Translations under genes and position numbers: made by a program
NCBI GenBank assembly: GCA_021639365.1
Contig: JAJXHK010000022.1
Span: forward strand, 1-32,932
Length of the DNA: 32,932 nt
Direction: 5' to 3'
Source: Collinsella aerofaciens
GTDB taxonomy: Bacteria > Actinomycetota > Coriobacteriia > Coriobacteriales > Coriobacteriaceae
Shown: positions 14,096-23,118 of the stretch, one piece after another
How positions within the stretch are numbered: position 1 is the stretch's first letter
Layout: every line of letters starts with the position of its first letter
Notes under the pieces: generated by a model
Databases searched by the model: none
Told to the model about the DNA's origin: nothing
What the model saw: the letters and a program-made list of their open reading frames with translations, nothing else

Positions 14096-16213
14096 TTACT
14101 CGTCATTATCCCCGCGCGGCGCAATCTTTTCCACGCGAACGGCGTTTTCTTGAGTGAGCGCGGCGCCCGTAATGGGATCCCAGCGCAGCGGCGTGTGGTC
14201 GAGCGGACCGACGCCGAGCGCTTGGACACCATCCGCGCCAGCACCGAACGAACGCCCGCCCGGAGCCGCCGACGTAAAGATGCACGCCGGATGCAGGTAC
14301 GGCGTCGTCTCCACGCGCACGCGATCGCGGCCCATGTCGCTCACCAGCTCGACGATCTCGCCGTTGGCGATGCCCATGCGCGCGGCGACGTCGGCATTCA
14401 TCTGCACGGCGTCCAGGTCGGAGCCGGCTTCGGCAGCACCGGCAGCCGCGAGCCCGCGCGACGTGTGGGACTCAAAGGGCCGGTTGCCGCTAATGAGGCG
14501 AAACATCCCCGGCCCCGGCTCCACCATGGGGGCAATCCAGCCGGGCACACGACCCAAACCGGCGCGCTCCCACACGTCGCTTGCCAGTGCAATCTTGCCA
14601 CCGTCCAGCGGAATCACTGGCTCGCCCGTACGCGACGGCAGCGGCACACCCGTGTCGGCCCAACCGCGTTCCTTGAGCACAGCAAGGTCGATCCCAAACG
14701 GAGCCACCTGGGCCGCCGCAAGGTCATCCGGCGTAAAGTCGAAGTACTCGCCCACGCCACAGGCAGCAGCCAGGCCGGCAAAAATCTCCCGTCCGGGACG
14801 CGTGTCGTCATGCAAAACCGGCAGCACCGCATTGCGGTAGAACACGCGCGCAACATTGCGACCCACGACCGTACCCACGCCGCGGTCGGCCTCCAGATAC
14901 GTCACGTCGGGCAATACAAAATCGGACGCGCGCGCCGTCTCGGACCAGCGGATATCGATGGTCACGAGCAGGTCGAGCTGCCGCAAGATGCCAAGCCAGG
15001 CATCGGCGTTACCGTAACCCGCACCGGGGTTGCTGGCATAGACGATGAGCCCACGCAGGTCACCGGCAAGAATTGACTGGCCGATCGTCGTGCACAGGCC
15101 GCGCACCGGATCGACGAGCGGATAGCGCTCCGAGCCCAACTTAGGCTCACGCGGTACCGGCGGCGTCGCAAAGCGCGTGGGATCGAGGTCGCCCAGAACG
15201 AGCGGCGTGGGTGGGTTGAGGGCGCCGCCCGCGTGACCAATGCAGCCCAGCAGCACATCGACCAGGCAGATGGCGCGCGCCGTCTGGGTGCTATTGGCAT
15301 ATGCGATACCGATACCACCGTGAAAGCCGGCGTCCACCACGGCGGTCGGCGCCGCGGCAGCCAAATCGCGCGCCGTCGCACGGATGTCGTCGGCCGGCAC
15401 GTCGCACATCGACTCCGCCCACTCGGGCGTCCACGCACCAGCCGCCTGCGCCAACACATCAAACCCTGTGGTATGTCGCGTCACAAAATCGTGGTCGTAC
15501 AGATCCTCGGCAATCAGAACATGAGCGATGCCCAGCAGCAGAGCTAAGTCGCAGCCCGGTCGCACGCGCAGCCAGCGGTCGGCAAGCGCGGCCGAGCCAC
15601 TGCGGCGCGGGTCCACTACGATGATCTTTGCCCCGCGCCGACGGGCATCGTTCAAAGCATCGACTGCGCCCATCGTCGACGAATCCACGATGGAGCGCCC
15701 CAGGTACATGATGCAATCGGTATGCGCCAGGTCAGATGCCGGGCTGTAGCCCAAGCTGTGCTCCCAGCCGGTCAGGCGGCTCACCTCGCAGGCGCCGTCG
15801 GCACCGTACACGTTGGGAGATCCCAGCGCGTGCATAAAACGATAGGCCCAATAACGGTCGAACGAGGGCACGCCAAGTGTCATGCCCAGCGCACGGGCGC
15901 CATGCGCGTCCACGATCCCGCCAAGGCGCGCCGCGATCTGAGCAAACGCCTCGTCCCAGCTCACCGCATCGAACCCCGAACCATCCTCGCGGCGGTGCAT
16001 GGGATGCAAGATACGGTCGCGCTCGTCAAACGGCATGGACAGGCGATGCCGCCCGCGGGCGCACAGGGCCCGCGCCGCACACGGGTGCCCCGGCACCGGC
16101 AGTTCCGCCACCACGCGACCGTCCTCAACATGGGCCGCAAAGGCGCAATCGGCATAGCATCCCCCACACGTGGTTACCACGGCGCGACCGTCACGTTCAA
16201 CAGTAGATGCCAT
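14096..16213 (-). CDS. Orphan molybdopterin oxidoreductase, PsrA/PhsA-like (DMSO reductase family)
   Basis: A 705-aa Mo/W-bis-MGD enzyme. The N-terminal [4Fe-4S] cysteines are C16, C19, C23 and C51, followed by a VSWDEAF segment. Cys142 (in GACEVSRLTG) sits where the metal is ligated, so it uses Cys, not Sec. Mid-protein signatures VDPRRSG and RPGCDLALLLGIAHVL are like polysulfide and thiosulfate reductases. Unlike those enzymes it has no Tat signal, and no PsrB/PsrC-type partner genes flank it, so it is probably cytoplasmic. The start at 16211-16213 is chosen because GGAAAGGA lies 9 nt upstream; the frame extends 28 codons further, into the focA terminator. It leads the unit that continues into selA and selB. 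The substrate is unknown; a formate dehydrogenase-like activity cannot be excluded. Confidence 0.8.
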   Translation of the reverse strand: MASTVERDGRAVVTTCGGCYADCAFAAHVEDGRVVAELPVPGHPCAARALCARGRHRLSMPFDERDRILHPMHRREDGSGFDAVSWDEAFAQIAARLGGIVDAHGARALGMTLGVPSFDRYWAYRFMHALGSPNVYGADGACEVSRLTGWEHSLGYSPASDLAHTDCIMYLGRSIVDSSTMGAVDALNDARRRGAKIIVVDPRRSGSAALADRWLRVRPGCDLALLLGIAHVLIAEDLYDHDFVTRHTTGFDVLAQAAGAWTPEWAESMCDVPADDIRATARDLAAAAPTAVVDAGFHGGIGIAYANSTQTARAICLVDVLLGCIGHAGGALNPPTPLVLGDLDPTRFATPPVPREPKLGSERYPLVDPVRGLCTTIGQSILAGDLRGLIVYASNPGAGYGNADAWLGILRQLDLLVTIDIRWSETARASDFVLPDVTYLEADRGVGTVVGRNVARVFYRNAVLPVLHDDTRPGREIFAGLAAACGVGEYFDFTPDDLAAAQVAPFGIDLAVLKERGWADTGVPLPSRTGEPVIPLDGGKIALASDVWERAGLGRVPGWIAPMVEPGPGMFRLISGNRPFESHTSRGLAAAGAAEAGSDLDAVQMNADVAARMGIANGEIVELVSDMGRDRVRVETTPYLHPACIFTSAAPGGRSFGAGADGVQALGVGPLDHTPLRWDPITGAALTQENAVRVEKIAPRGDNDE

Positions 16214-16253
16214 CTCGATTATTCCTTTCCAACGCAAGCACAGCAGCCACGAC

Positions 16254-16290
16254 CAAAAAGCCTCCCGCACGGCAAAGCCCCGCGGGAGGC
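16254..16290 (-). terminator. Terminator of the hyf-focA operon
   Basis: The 9-bp stem GCCTCCCGC / GCGGGAGGC (16260-16268 and 16282-16290), read on the minus strand, is followed by TTTTTGG, 22 nt after the focA stop. It separates the formate hydrogenlyase operon from the sel unit. Confidence 0.85.
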
Positions 16291-16312
16291 CCAACACCCA
16301 ACAGGCGGCTCT

Positions 16313-17152
16313 TTAAGCCTGGGACTTCTTGGCGTAGACAAACCAATAGCCCAGCGCGATCAAAACCGCGCCGCCCACGATGTTACCCAGCGTGGCGGCG
16401 GACAGGTTAAACGCAATGCCCGCAACGTTGAGGGCATCGGCCCCGGCAACATCGGCACCATAGCCGCACGCGTGCATCACGGCGCCCATGGGCAAAAAGT
16501 ACATGTTGGCAACGCAGTGCTCAAAACCGCAGGCCACAAAGGCGGCGATGGGCAGCAGAATGCCCACGACCTTATCGACCACGGTCTTGCCGGCGGTACC
16601 GATCCACACGGCCAGGCACACAAAGATGTTGCACAGGATGCCGCGGAAGAAGATCGTCACCCAGTCGATCGTCACCTTGCCGGCGGCCACACTCACCATG
16701 GAATTGGCGACCGCCTCGCCGTTGAGCTTATAGATGCCGGCCATGTACACCAAAAAGACGATGAACAGGGCGCCAACAAAGTTACCGACCCACACGACAA
16801 CCCAGGCCTTGAGCATCTGGGCCAGCGTGATCTTTTTGCTCTTGAGCGCGCAGACCATAAGTGAGTTGCCCGTAAAGAGCTCGGCGCCGCACACCAGCAC
16901 GAGCACCAGGCCCAGGCAAAAGCACAGGCCACCCACGACGCGCTGGGCACCCCAGCCCAGGGTGCTATCACTCAAAAACACGGTAAAGAACAGGCCACCG
17001 AAGGCGATGAACGCACCGGCGAACATCGCCAAGACAAAGGCCTTCGCGACCGGCAGGTTAGCCTTGGTCACGCCGGCGGCCTCGGTCTTTGCCTCAATCG
17101 CGGCGGGCGCCAGGCAATCGGGAGCGGGATACTCCACCTTGGTATCTGCCAT
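16313..17152 (-). CDS. focA: Formate channel/transporter of the FNT family
   Basis: A 279-aa pentameric membrane channel moving formate (and H+) across the cytoplasmic membrane, supplying the lyase with substrate. Six hydrophobic spans are visible. The pore signature GFEHCVANMYFLPMG contains the central histidine, and TGNSLMV matches the family loop. The start at 17150-17152 is preferred because an AGGAAAGAAG stretch precedes it. It sits 39 nt after hycI, the last gene before a strong terminator. In E. coli the hyf operon likewise ends in focB, so the position supports formate rather than nitrite as substrate. A 30-residue hydrophilic N-terminus precedes the first membrane span. Confidence 0.93.
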   Translation of the reverse strand: MADTKVEYPAPDCLAPAAIEAKTEAAGVTKANLPVAKAFVLAMFAGAFIAFGGLFFTVFLSDSTLGWGAQRVVGGLCFCLGLVLVLVCGAELFTGNSLMVCALKSKKITLAQMLKAWVVVWVGNFVGALFIVFLVYMAGIYKLNGEAVANSMVSVAAGKVTIDWVTIFFRGILCNIFVCLAVWIGTAGKTVVDKVVGILLPIAAFVACGFEHCVANMYFLPMGAVMHACGYGADVAGADALNVAGIAFNLSAATLGNIVGGAVLIALGYWFVYAKKSQA

Positions 17153-17191
17153 GTCAATCACTTCTTTCCTAATCAGCAGGGACAAGCGCTC

Positions 17192-17695
17192 CTACAGCTC
17201 CTGCCCCAAGCGGACAAAGTGGGAAAAGTCGTTGGCGGCCACGGCGTCGTACACGGCGTCGACGGCGTCAAAGACCTCCGGGGACATGGGGTTGTAGAAC
17301 TCCGTGTCGCCTGGCTGAATCCCTACGAAGACGATATCATCGCATGATTGCTCGATCTCTTCGATCAGAATCGAGAGCGGGAGCGAATGTGTGGTGAACA
17401 TCGACTTACGAGCCACGTCGCTTTTGTCGAGCAGGCGGATCGCGCCGACGGGCAACGCCATATCGGCGGCATCCACGAGCACCAAGCGCGGCGGACGCTC
17501 GCGCTTGACCTCGATGATGTCATCCTCGGGCGTCTGCCCGCCGTCGATGGTGTACCAGCCGGCAAGGGGCGCATCCTCCATCTTTTTGGAGAGCACGGGG
17601 CCGGCGGCATCGTCGGCGCGCAAAACGCTTCCGGCCGTGAGCACAATGCCCGCAAAGGGGGCGCCGTTCACGCGGCCATCGATAACGCGGCCCAT
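17192..17695 (-). CDS. hycI: HycI-type hydrogenase maturation protease
   Basis: An endopeptidase that removes the C-terminal tail of the [NiFe] large subunit after nickel insertion. It is 167 aa. The nickel-sensing residues D28 (RADDAAGP), D75 (VDAADM) and H103 (FTTHSLP) have nearly the same spacing as E. coli HycI D16, D62 and H90. GIQPGDTEFYNPMS also matches the family. Its ATG shares one base with the stop of the upstream hyfJ gene (TAATG). Its target is evidently HyfG at 19780-21552, which keeps a 44-residue tail after its last metal-binding motif. The frame extends upstream into hyfJ without a ribosome site, so the overlapping ATG was chosen. Confidence 0.92.
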   Translation of the reverse strand: MGRVIDGRVNGAPFAGIVLTAGSVLRADDAAGPVLSKKMEDAPLAGWYTIDGGQTPEDDIIEVKRERPPRLVLVDAADMALPVGAIRLLDKSDVARKSMFTTHSLPLSILIEEIEQSCDDIVFVGIQPGDTEFYNPMSPEVFDAVDAVYDAVAANDFSHFVRLGQEL

Positions 17696-18276
17696 TACTG
17701 CAACCTTCCCGTCAAGTACACGCCCGACACGTCGCGCACGCGCTCCACCAGGTCGCGAAACTTCATCAGAAACGCAACCTGCTGGGCATGCAGGCCAAAG
17801 TCGTCGTCGAACACCGAGATGCCGGCCTTGGCCGAGCCGCGAAAGCCGCGCTCGTCGAGCAAGGCATCGCAGGCCTCGAGCAACGAGGGCACCGCCGCTT
17901 TGTCGAGCTGACACTCGCCAAAGGAGCGGATGGCCTCAAACTTGGTTTTGGCCTCCCCTTCCGGCAGCGCGTCGACGAGCGTATAGAAAACGTCCACCGG
18001 CACCGACAGACGCGGCTCAAAGCAATCGAGCACGCCCGTGTGGTGGCCCACGGCGAGCGTGTAGTACAGCACGTCGCAGGCCTCCTGGGGAACGTCTTCC
18101 TCGGTCTCGACAAACTTGCGCGTGAGCTCGTAGAAGACCACCTGATCGGGCTCGTGGGCCAGGAAGGAATCGGCGACGCCCTCGGCGGCCTCGACGCTTG
18201 CGCGCGAGGCGTCACCGAAGGAGCCGCCGAGCATGCCGGGGCCCGCAAAGTAACCAGAGCGGTCCACAAGCTCCAT
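17695..18276 (-). CDS. hyfJ: HyfJ/HycH-family formate hydrogenlyase maturation protein
   Basis: A 193-aa protein of the HycH/HyfJ family, an accessory factor for assembly of formate hydrogenlyase whose precise chemistry is not known. The diagnostic block is VVFYELTRKFVETEEDV followed by YYTLAVGHHTGVLDCF, with the paired histidines and the LDC cysteine seen in HycH. A more divergent stretch follows, and the C-terminus ends VSGVYLTGRL. It starts immediately after the hyfI stop and overlaps hycI by one base. The position matches J in hyfABCDEFGHIJ. Confidence 0.85.
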   Translation of the reverse strand: MELVDRSGYFAGPGMLGGSFGDASRASVEAAEGVADSFLAHEPDQVVFYELTRKFVETEEDVPQEACDVLYYTLAVGHHTGVLDCFEPRLSVPVDVFYTLVDALPEGEAKTKFEAIRSFGECQLDKAAVPSLLEACDALLDERGFRGSAKAGISVFDDDFGLHAQQVAFLMKFRDLVERVRDVSGVYLTGRLQ

Positions 18277-19059
18277 TTAGCGACCTCCGGCCAGCACCAG
18301 ATCCTGCAGCGCCGAGTACACCTCGACGCGGCGGGGATCGTCCTGCTTATCGATGAGCAGCGCCATGGCACCACGGATATCGCCCTTGGGCGCGCCCTCG
18401 AGCGTATCCATAAACTCGTTGGCCAGGTCGCGGCCATAACGGTAGCCGCTCATGGTGCGAGCCTCGCGCTCGATGGCAACGCGCAGCTTGTACGGCACGC
18501 CGGGGTGCAGGATATCGGCCTGCTCGCCGGCGGCCTCCACCGTGGTCTCGGCATGGAGCTTTTGGTCGAGCAGACCGAGCGCCATGGCAAAGCCGTAGAT
18601 GGTCTGCGCGGGGCTGGGCGGGCAGCCGGGGATGTAGACATCGACCGGCAGAATCTTGTCCGTGCCGCCCCACACGCAGTAGTTGTCGTAAAAGATGCCG
18701 CCGGTGCAGCCGCACGCGCCGTAGGACACCACGATCTTGGGATCGGATGCGGCCTCAAAGGCACGCAGGGCCGGCATGCGCATGGCGCGCGTCACGGCAC
18801 CGGTGTACAGCAGCACATCGGCGTGGCGCGGCGACGGGACGACCTTAATACCAAAACGCTCAACGTCAAAGACGGGCGTGATGGAACCGAAGATCTCAAT
18901 CTCGCAGCCATTGCAGCCGCCGCAGTCGACGCGGTAGACGTACACCGAGCGCTTGATCTTCTTAAGAAGGGTCGCCTTGGCCTTCTCGATGCTCTCGTCG
19001 AGCTCGATCTTGGTCGGGCGGTACTGAAGCCGCTCGGGCAAAAGCGTGGGTTCGGCCAT
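18277..19059 (-). CDS. hyfI: HyfI/HycG, small Fe-S subunit of the group 4 [NiFe] hydrogenase
   Basis: A 260-aa NuoB-like subunit holding the [4Fe-4S] cluster next to the [NiFe] site. Cysteines are at 46, 49 and 52 (DCGGCNGCE), 116 and 118 (YGACGCTGG) and 146 (PGCPPSP). No signal peptide is present, as expected for a cytoplasm-facing, membrane-associated complex. It starts 2 nt after hyfH and abuts hyfJ. The C-terminal 90 residues are less conserved. The assignment between HycG and HyfI types rests on operon context. Confidence 0.93.
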   Translation of the reverse strand: MAEPTLLPERLQYRPTKIELDESIEKAKATLLKKIKRSVYVYRVDCGGCNGCEIEIFGSITPVFDVERFGIKVVPSPRHADVLLYTGAVTRAMRMPALRAFEAASDPKIVVSYGACGCTGGIFYDNYCVWGGTDKILPVDVYIPGCPPSPAQTIYGFAMALGLLDQKLHAETTVEAAGEQADILHPGVPYKLRVAIEREARTMSGYRYGRDLANEFMDTLEGAPKGDIRGAMALLIDKQDDPRRVEVYSALQDLVLAGGR

Positions 19060-19061
19060 GG

Positions 19062-19778
19062 TTACTCCTCCTTCTTATCGAGATCCATGATGATGCCCTC
19101 GACCGGCGCCGGACCGGCGGGAATCTCGGGCGCATCGGGGTTAAGCTCGCGGTCGATATACTCCGGGTTCACACCGTGGCCGCCCAGATACTCCATGCCG
19201 GGACCCTGGGGCTCACCGGACGCGAGCGTCTCGTTGGCAGCCATGCCGGCCGCGTTGCCGGTCTTTACGGCCGAGGCGGCGCGCAGGGCGTCGAGCTCGC
19301 GTTTGCACTCCTGGCACATACCAACAGTGCGGGCGGCCTGCTCGGCCTCCATGCCGCCGGCCGCCTGAAGCAGGCGCTTGGCGTAGTCGATCTCCTTGTG
19401 CGGGGCGAACGGCTTACCGCAGCGCGAACAGTGCTCAAGCGTGTAGACGCTCTTGCTCGTGAGGTCAGCCTTGCTCATGACGGCCAGCTCAAACTCCTCG
19501 GTGAGCTTGATGGCCTCCATGGGACAGGCTTCCTCGCAGCGGCCGCAAAAGATGCAGCGGCCGTAGTCGATCGACCAGGTAATGGTGTCGGCCGCAAGGT
19601 CGGTGTCCATGCGAATGGCATCGGCCGGGCACGCCACGCCGCAGGCACCGCAGGCGATGCAGAGCTCCGCGTTGTGCTCGGGCTTGCCGCGCATGTCCTT
19701 GTTGGTGGGGAACGGCGCAAACGGGTACTTGACCGTCGCGTCGCCGGCCTTGGCGTTAACCTTCCAAAGCTTCAGCAT
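19062..19778 (-). CDS. hyfH: HyfH/HycF, 8Fe-8S ferredoxin subunit of hydrogenase
   Basis: A 238-aa NuoI-like subunit that connects the hydrogenase small subunit with the electron-input ferredoxins. It has two [4Fe-4S] motifs, C40/43/46/50 (CIACGACGVACP) and C75/78/81/85 (CIFCGRCEEACP). A further pair, C117/C120 and C155/C158, may bind an iron or zinc ion, as in HycF-type proteins. The C-terminal ~60 residues are Pro/Gly-rich and not recognisable. GGAGG lies 9 nt before the ATG, overlapping the hyfG stop region. The ATG at 19776-19778 is chosen because the upstream extension lies inside hyfG. Confidence 0.93.
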   Translation of the reverse strand: MLKLWKVNAKAGDATVKYPFAPFPTNKDMRGKPEHNAELCIACGACGVACPADAIRMDTDLAADTITWSIDYGRCIFCGRCEEACPMEAIKLTEEFELAVMSKADLTSKSVYTLEHCSRCGKPFAPHKEIDYAKRLLQAAGGMEAEQAARTVGMCQECKRELDALRAASAVKTGNAAGMAANETLASGEPQGPGMEYLGGHGVNPEYIDRELNPDAPEIPAGPAPVEGIIMDLDKKEE

Positions 19779-19779
19779 A

Positions 19780-21552
19780 TTAGAGCGCCTCCTCATCGAG
19801 CGGAGCGGCCATGGTGCCCTCGCCCGCAAGCGGCGACTTATCGCGCCAGACGTTCTCGAACTGCTCCTTGTCGAGCACATGATCGCGCTTGGCGGCGACA
19901 TCGGTCACCGTCACGCGGTCGGTACAGGAGTAGCACGGGTCGAGCGAGCCGACGATCAGCGCCGCGTCGCCCACGGTGTTGCCGCGGAACATGTAGCGCA
20001 GGACCGGCCAGTTGCTGTACGTGGCGGCCTTGGCGCGCCAGCGGTAGCACTTCTGGTTATTGCCGAGCATCGCCCAGTGCACGTCCTCGCCGCGCGGAGC
20101 CTCGGTAGCGCCGATGGCGTACTTGTGCGGGGTGTACTCCCAGTCCGTGGTGAGGATGGGGCCCGACGGACAGTTCTCGAGCATGGTCTCGATCATGTCG
20201 ATCGAATCGTAGACCTCCTGGATGCGAACGGCGGTACGGCCAAAGGCATCGCAGGTGTCGGCCGTGGCGGCGTGCATCTTCTGAATATCCGGATCGGCGT
20301 AGCCGTCGAAGGGATGGTCAAAGCGCACGTCGCGGGCATAGCCCGAGCCACGCATGAGCGGACCGACCGGCGAGAAGTCGCGTGCAATCTTGCGATCCAA
20401 GATGCCGATGCCACTCGTACGCTCAATAAAGTTGGGCGTGGAGAGCAAGACGTCGACGAGCTCCTGAACCTCGGAGCGCAGCTGGTGGATGGTCGTGAGC
20501 GTGGAGAGCTTCTGCTCGGCCAAAATGTCGCGACGCACGCCGCCGATCACGTTGAGGCCGTAGGTCTTGCGGTGACCGGAGAGCTTCTCGGCCAGGTCCA
20601 TGGACTTCTCGCGGACGCGGAAGAACTGCTGGAAGCCGGAGTCAAAGCCCGTGTAGTGCGACGCTAGGCCAATGTTGAGCAGGTGCGAGTGCAAACGCTC
20701 GACCTCGAGCATAATGGCGCGGATGTACTGGGCGCGCGGCGGGACGTGGATACCCTGGGCGCGCTCGACGGCCTCAGCATAGGCCACCGAGTGGGCGCAG
20801 CCGCAGATGCCGCAGATGCGGTCGGCGAGGAACGTCACGGCGTCATAGTTCAGGCGCGTCTCGGCGACCTTCTCCATGCCGCGGTGCACGTAGAACAGAC
20901 GGTAGTCGGCGTCGACGATCGTCTCGCCCTCAACAAACAGGCGGAAGTGGCCGGGCTCGTCGGAGGTAATGTGCAGCGGGCCCATGGGGACCAGGGTGGT
21001 CTCCTTGCCCTTGGTGTCGGCCAAGAACTCGTAGTTTTCCATGTCGCTTACGGGAGCGGGACGGAAACGGTAGTCCATGGAGTCCTTGCGCAGCGGGTAC
21101 AGACCACTCGGCCAGTCATCGGGCAGCACCAGGCGACGGCGATCGGGCAGACCCTCGGGGATCAGGCCGAACATATCGCGCAGCTCGCGCTCGCCCCACA
21201 CGCAGGCGGGGACAAATGGCGTCACGGACGGGAACGTCATCTTGGCGGGATCGACCTCGGCGCGCACGGTCACCCAACCGGGGTCCTCCCCCTCCATGGA
21301 GATGAGGTAGTACACGGCGTAGCGGCCGCACAGGCTGCGCTCGTCGTTGCCGACGATCACGGGAATCCAGCCGTAGCGCTCGTAGTACAGGTAGTGGACG
21401 GCCTCGGGCAGACGGTCCAGCTTAACGGTAATCGTCAGCTGGTCCTCGCACTGCCACTCGACCTTCTCGATGCAGCCCGGAACGGCACGGCGCAGGGCCT
21501 CGACATGGCTCTCGCAGCGGCGGGCATACACCTTGTTCTCAGTATCAGTCAT
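19780..21552 (-). CDS. hyfG: HyfG/HycE, large [NiFe] subunit of formate hydrogenlyase
   Basis: A 590-aa fusion of a NuoC-like N-terminal domain (about 1-165) and a NuoD-like catalytic domain. The four nickel-iron ligands are C247 and C250 (RICGIC) and C540 and C543 (DPCYSC), as in hydrogenases and unlike true complex I. After C543 comes T-D-R546 and then a 44-residue tail. E. coli HycE is cut after the equivalent arginine by HycI, and a HycI gene lies downstream here. It makes or consumes H2 at the cytoplasmic face. It lies 3 nt after hyfF, with ribosome site AGGTGGAG. The assignment is firm. Confidence 0.96.
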   Translation of the reverse strand: MTDTENKVYARRCESHVEALRRAVPGCIEKVEWQCEDQLTITVKLDRLPEAVHYLYYERYGWIPVIVGNDERSLCGRYAVYYLISMEGEDPGWVTVRAEVDPAKMTFPSVTPFVPACVWGERELRDMFGLIPEGLPDRRRLVLPDDWPSGLYPLRKDSMDYRFRPAPVSDMENYEFLADTKGKETTLVPMGPLHITSDEPGHFRLFVEGETIVDADYRLFYVHRGMEKVAETRLNYDAVTFLADRICGICGCAHSVAYAEAVERAQGIHVPPRAQYIRAIMLEVERLHSHLLNIGLASHYTGFDSGFQQFFRVREKSMDLAEKLSGHRKTYGLNVIGGVRRDILAEQKLSTLTTIHQLRSEVQELVDVLLSTPNFIERTSGIGILDRKIARDFSPVGPLMRGSGYARDVRFDHPFDGYADPDIQKMHAATADTCDAFGRTAVRIQEVYDSIDMIETMLENCPSGPILTTDWEYTPHKYAIGATEAPRGEDVHWAMLGNNQKCYRWRAKAATYSNWPVLRYMFRGNTVGDAALIVGSLDPCYSCTDRVTVTDVAAKRDHVLDKEQFENVWRDKSPLAGEGTMAAPLDEEAL

Positions 21553-21555
21553 TGG

Positions 21556-23115
21556 TTACTCCACCTCGCTCTGAGCGGTCTGAGTACCGAACACAGCGCG
21601 GTACATCGGCGCCGCATGAAGCTCCTCGGTGCTCTGCTCGAGCACGATACCGGTTGCGGCCTCGACACCGCTCACGAGCGGCGTGGGCGTGGCGATACCA
21701 AACCAAAGGATCATGACGGCCAGGATGATCTCGGGGATCAGCATGAGCGCCGGGGCCTCGTGCTTACCCATGCCCTCGGGAGCATGACCGAACACCGACT
21801 TAAGCGCGATGCGGGTAAGCGCGGAGATGGCGACGGTAAGGCCGAGGGCCACCACGACGACAAGCCACATCGGGCCGGCGGTAACGCCGGCGACAAAGGT
21901 CAAAAACTCCGAGATGAACATGCCAAAGGGCGGGAAGGCGGCAAGGCCCAGCAGCGCCAGGATGGCGAGCGCGGCGGTGGCGGGAGCAACCTCCACGACG
22001 CCCTGGATCTTGGCCAGGCTGCGCGTACCGTAGGCATGCTGGATGTTACCGGACACGCAGAAGGCAAGCGTCTTGGTAAAGCCGTGGAACACGCAGTGCA
22101 GCAGGGCCGCGGCGATACCCAGCGGGCCGCCGACACCCAGGCACAGCGCGATGACGCCCACGTTCTCCACGGAGGAGTAGGCGAAGCGGCGCTTGAGGTC
22201 GTCCTGGCGAAACATCGACAGCGCCGCCACCAGGATGGACAGCGTACCGACGATCAGCAGCAGAAGCTGGGGGTAGTCGGCGTCGACGGCCTGGATGGTA
22301 AAGCCGTAGAAGCGCATGATCACGAGCATGGCGCACTTAAGCAGCACGCCCGAGAGCAGGGCCGAGACAGGGCTCGGGGCCTGGGAGTGGGCGTCGGGCA
22401 GCCAGGTGTGCATGGGGAACAGGCCGGCCTTGGTGCCAAAGCCAATCACGATAAACGCGAAGGCCAGGCGCATGAGCGTGGGGTCGAACTTATCCGCATA
22501 GGGCAGCACGCACGACAGGAACGCGGCCTCGTGGGCATTGGGGATCACGTCAGCGGCGTTGGCGTAAATCAGCAGCGTGCCGAACAGGCCAAAGGCCACG
22601 CCGGCGGTGCAGACCATGGCGTACTTCCAAGAAGCCTCGAGGGCGGTCTTGTTCTTGTAGATACCGACCAAAAACACGGTGGACAGCGTGGTTGCCTCGA
22701 CGGCGGCCCACGTGAGGATCATGTTGTTGGACAGGCATGCGAGCAGCATGGTGAACACAAACAGGCTGAACAACGCGTAGTACTGCTTGGTGCGCTCGGC
22801 GGGCATGGTGCCCTCCTCGATGTCGGCCTTGACGTAGGGCAGCGAGAACAGCCCCGTGAGAAAACCGATAAAGCCGATGAGCAACACAAAGATGGAGCCC
22901 AGCGAATCGAGGTGGAACCACAGGCCACAGGCGTTTGCGGTGTCGCCGCTCATAAGGACGTCACCGGCCGTCATAAGCGACAGCACCAGGACCGCCGCGA
23001 CCGAGACCAGGTTGAGTCCCGCAAACACGCTATAGGACGTGTTCTTGGGCAAAAACGCCATGACGAGCGAGAACACCAAAGGGGTCGCGAGCAGGGCGAG
23101 AATCAACGTTTCCAT
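21556..23115 (-). CDS. hyfF: HyfF, antiporter-like membrane subunit
   Basis: A 519-aa polytopic protein of the NuoL/M/N-MrpD family with about 13-14 hydrophobic spans. It carries the family signature HTWLPDAHSQAPSPVSALLSG and a preceding lysine in FGTKAGLFP, which in this family lie in the ion-translocation path. It would form part of the membrane arm coupling hydrogenase turnover to proton or sodium movement. GAGGGGG upstream overlaps the hyfE stop. E. coli hyfF holds the same place, between hyfE and hyfG. Confidence 0.88.
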   Translation of the reverse strand: METLILALLATPLVFSLVMAFLPKNTSYSVFAGLNLVSVAAVLVLSLMTAGDVLMSGDTANACGLWFHLDSLGSIFVLLIGFIGFLTGLFSLPYVKADIEEGTMPAERTKQYYALFSLFVFTMLLACLSNNMILTWAAVEATTLSTVFLVGIYKNKTALEASWKYAMVCTAGVAFGLFGTLLIYANAADVIPNAHEAAFLSCVLPYADKFDPTLMRLAFAFIVIGFGTKAGLFPMHTWLPDAHSQAPSPVSALLSGVLLKCAMLVIMRFYGFTIQAVDADYPQLLLLIVGTLSILVAALSMFRQDDLKRRFAYSSVENVGVIALCLGVGGPLGIAAALLHCVFHGFTKTLAFCVSGNIQHAYGTRSLAKIQGVVEVAPATAALAILALLGLAAFPPFGMFISEFLTFVAGVTAGPMWLVVVVALGLTVAISALTRIALKSVFGHAPEGMGKHEAPALMLIPEIILAVMILWFGIATPTPLVSGVEAATGIVLEQSTEELHAAPMYRAVFGTQTAQSEVE

Positions 23116-23118
23116 GGA

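Noticed and set aside
14096..16213. Selenocysteine in the PsrA/PhsA-like enzyme
   Set aside because: The metal-ligand position is a Cys codon (residue 142), and no in-frame UGA occurs before the natural stop.
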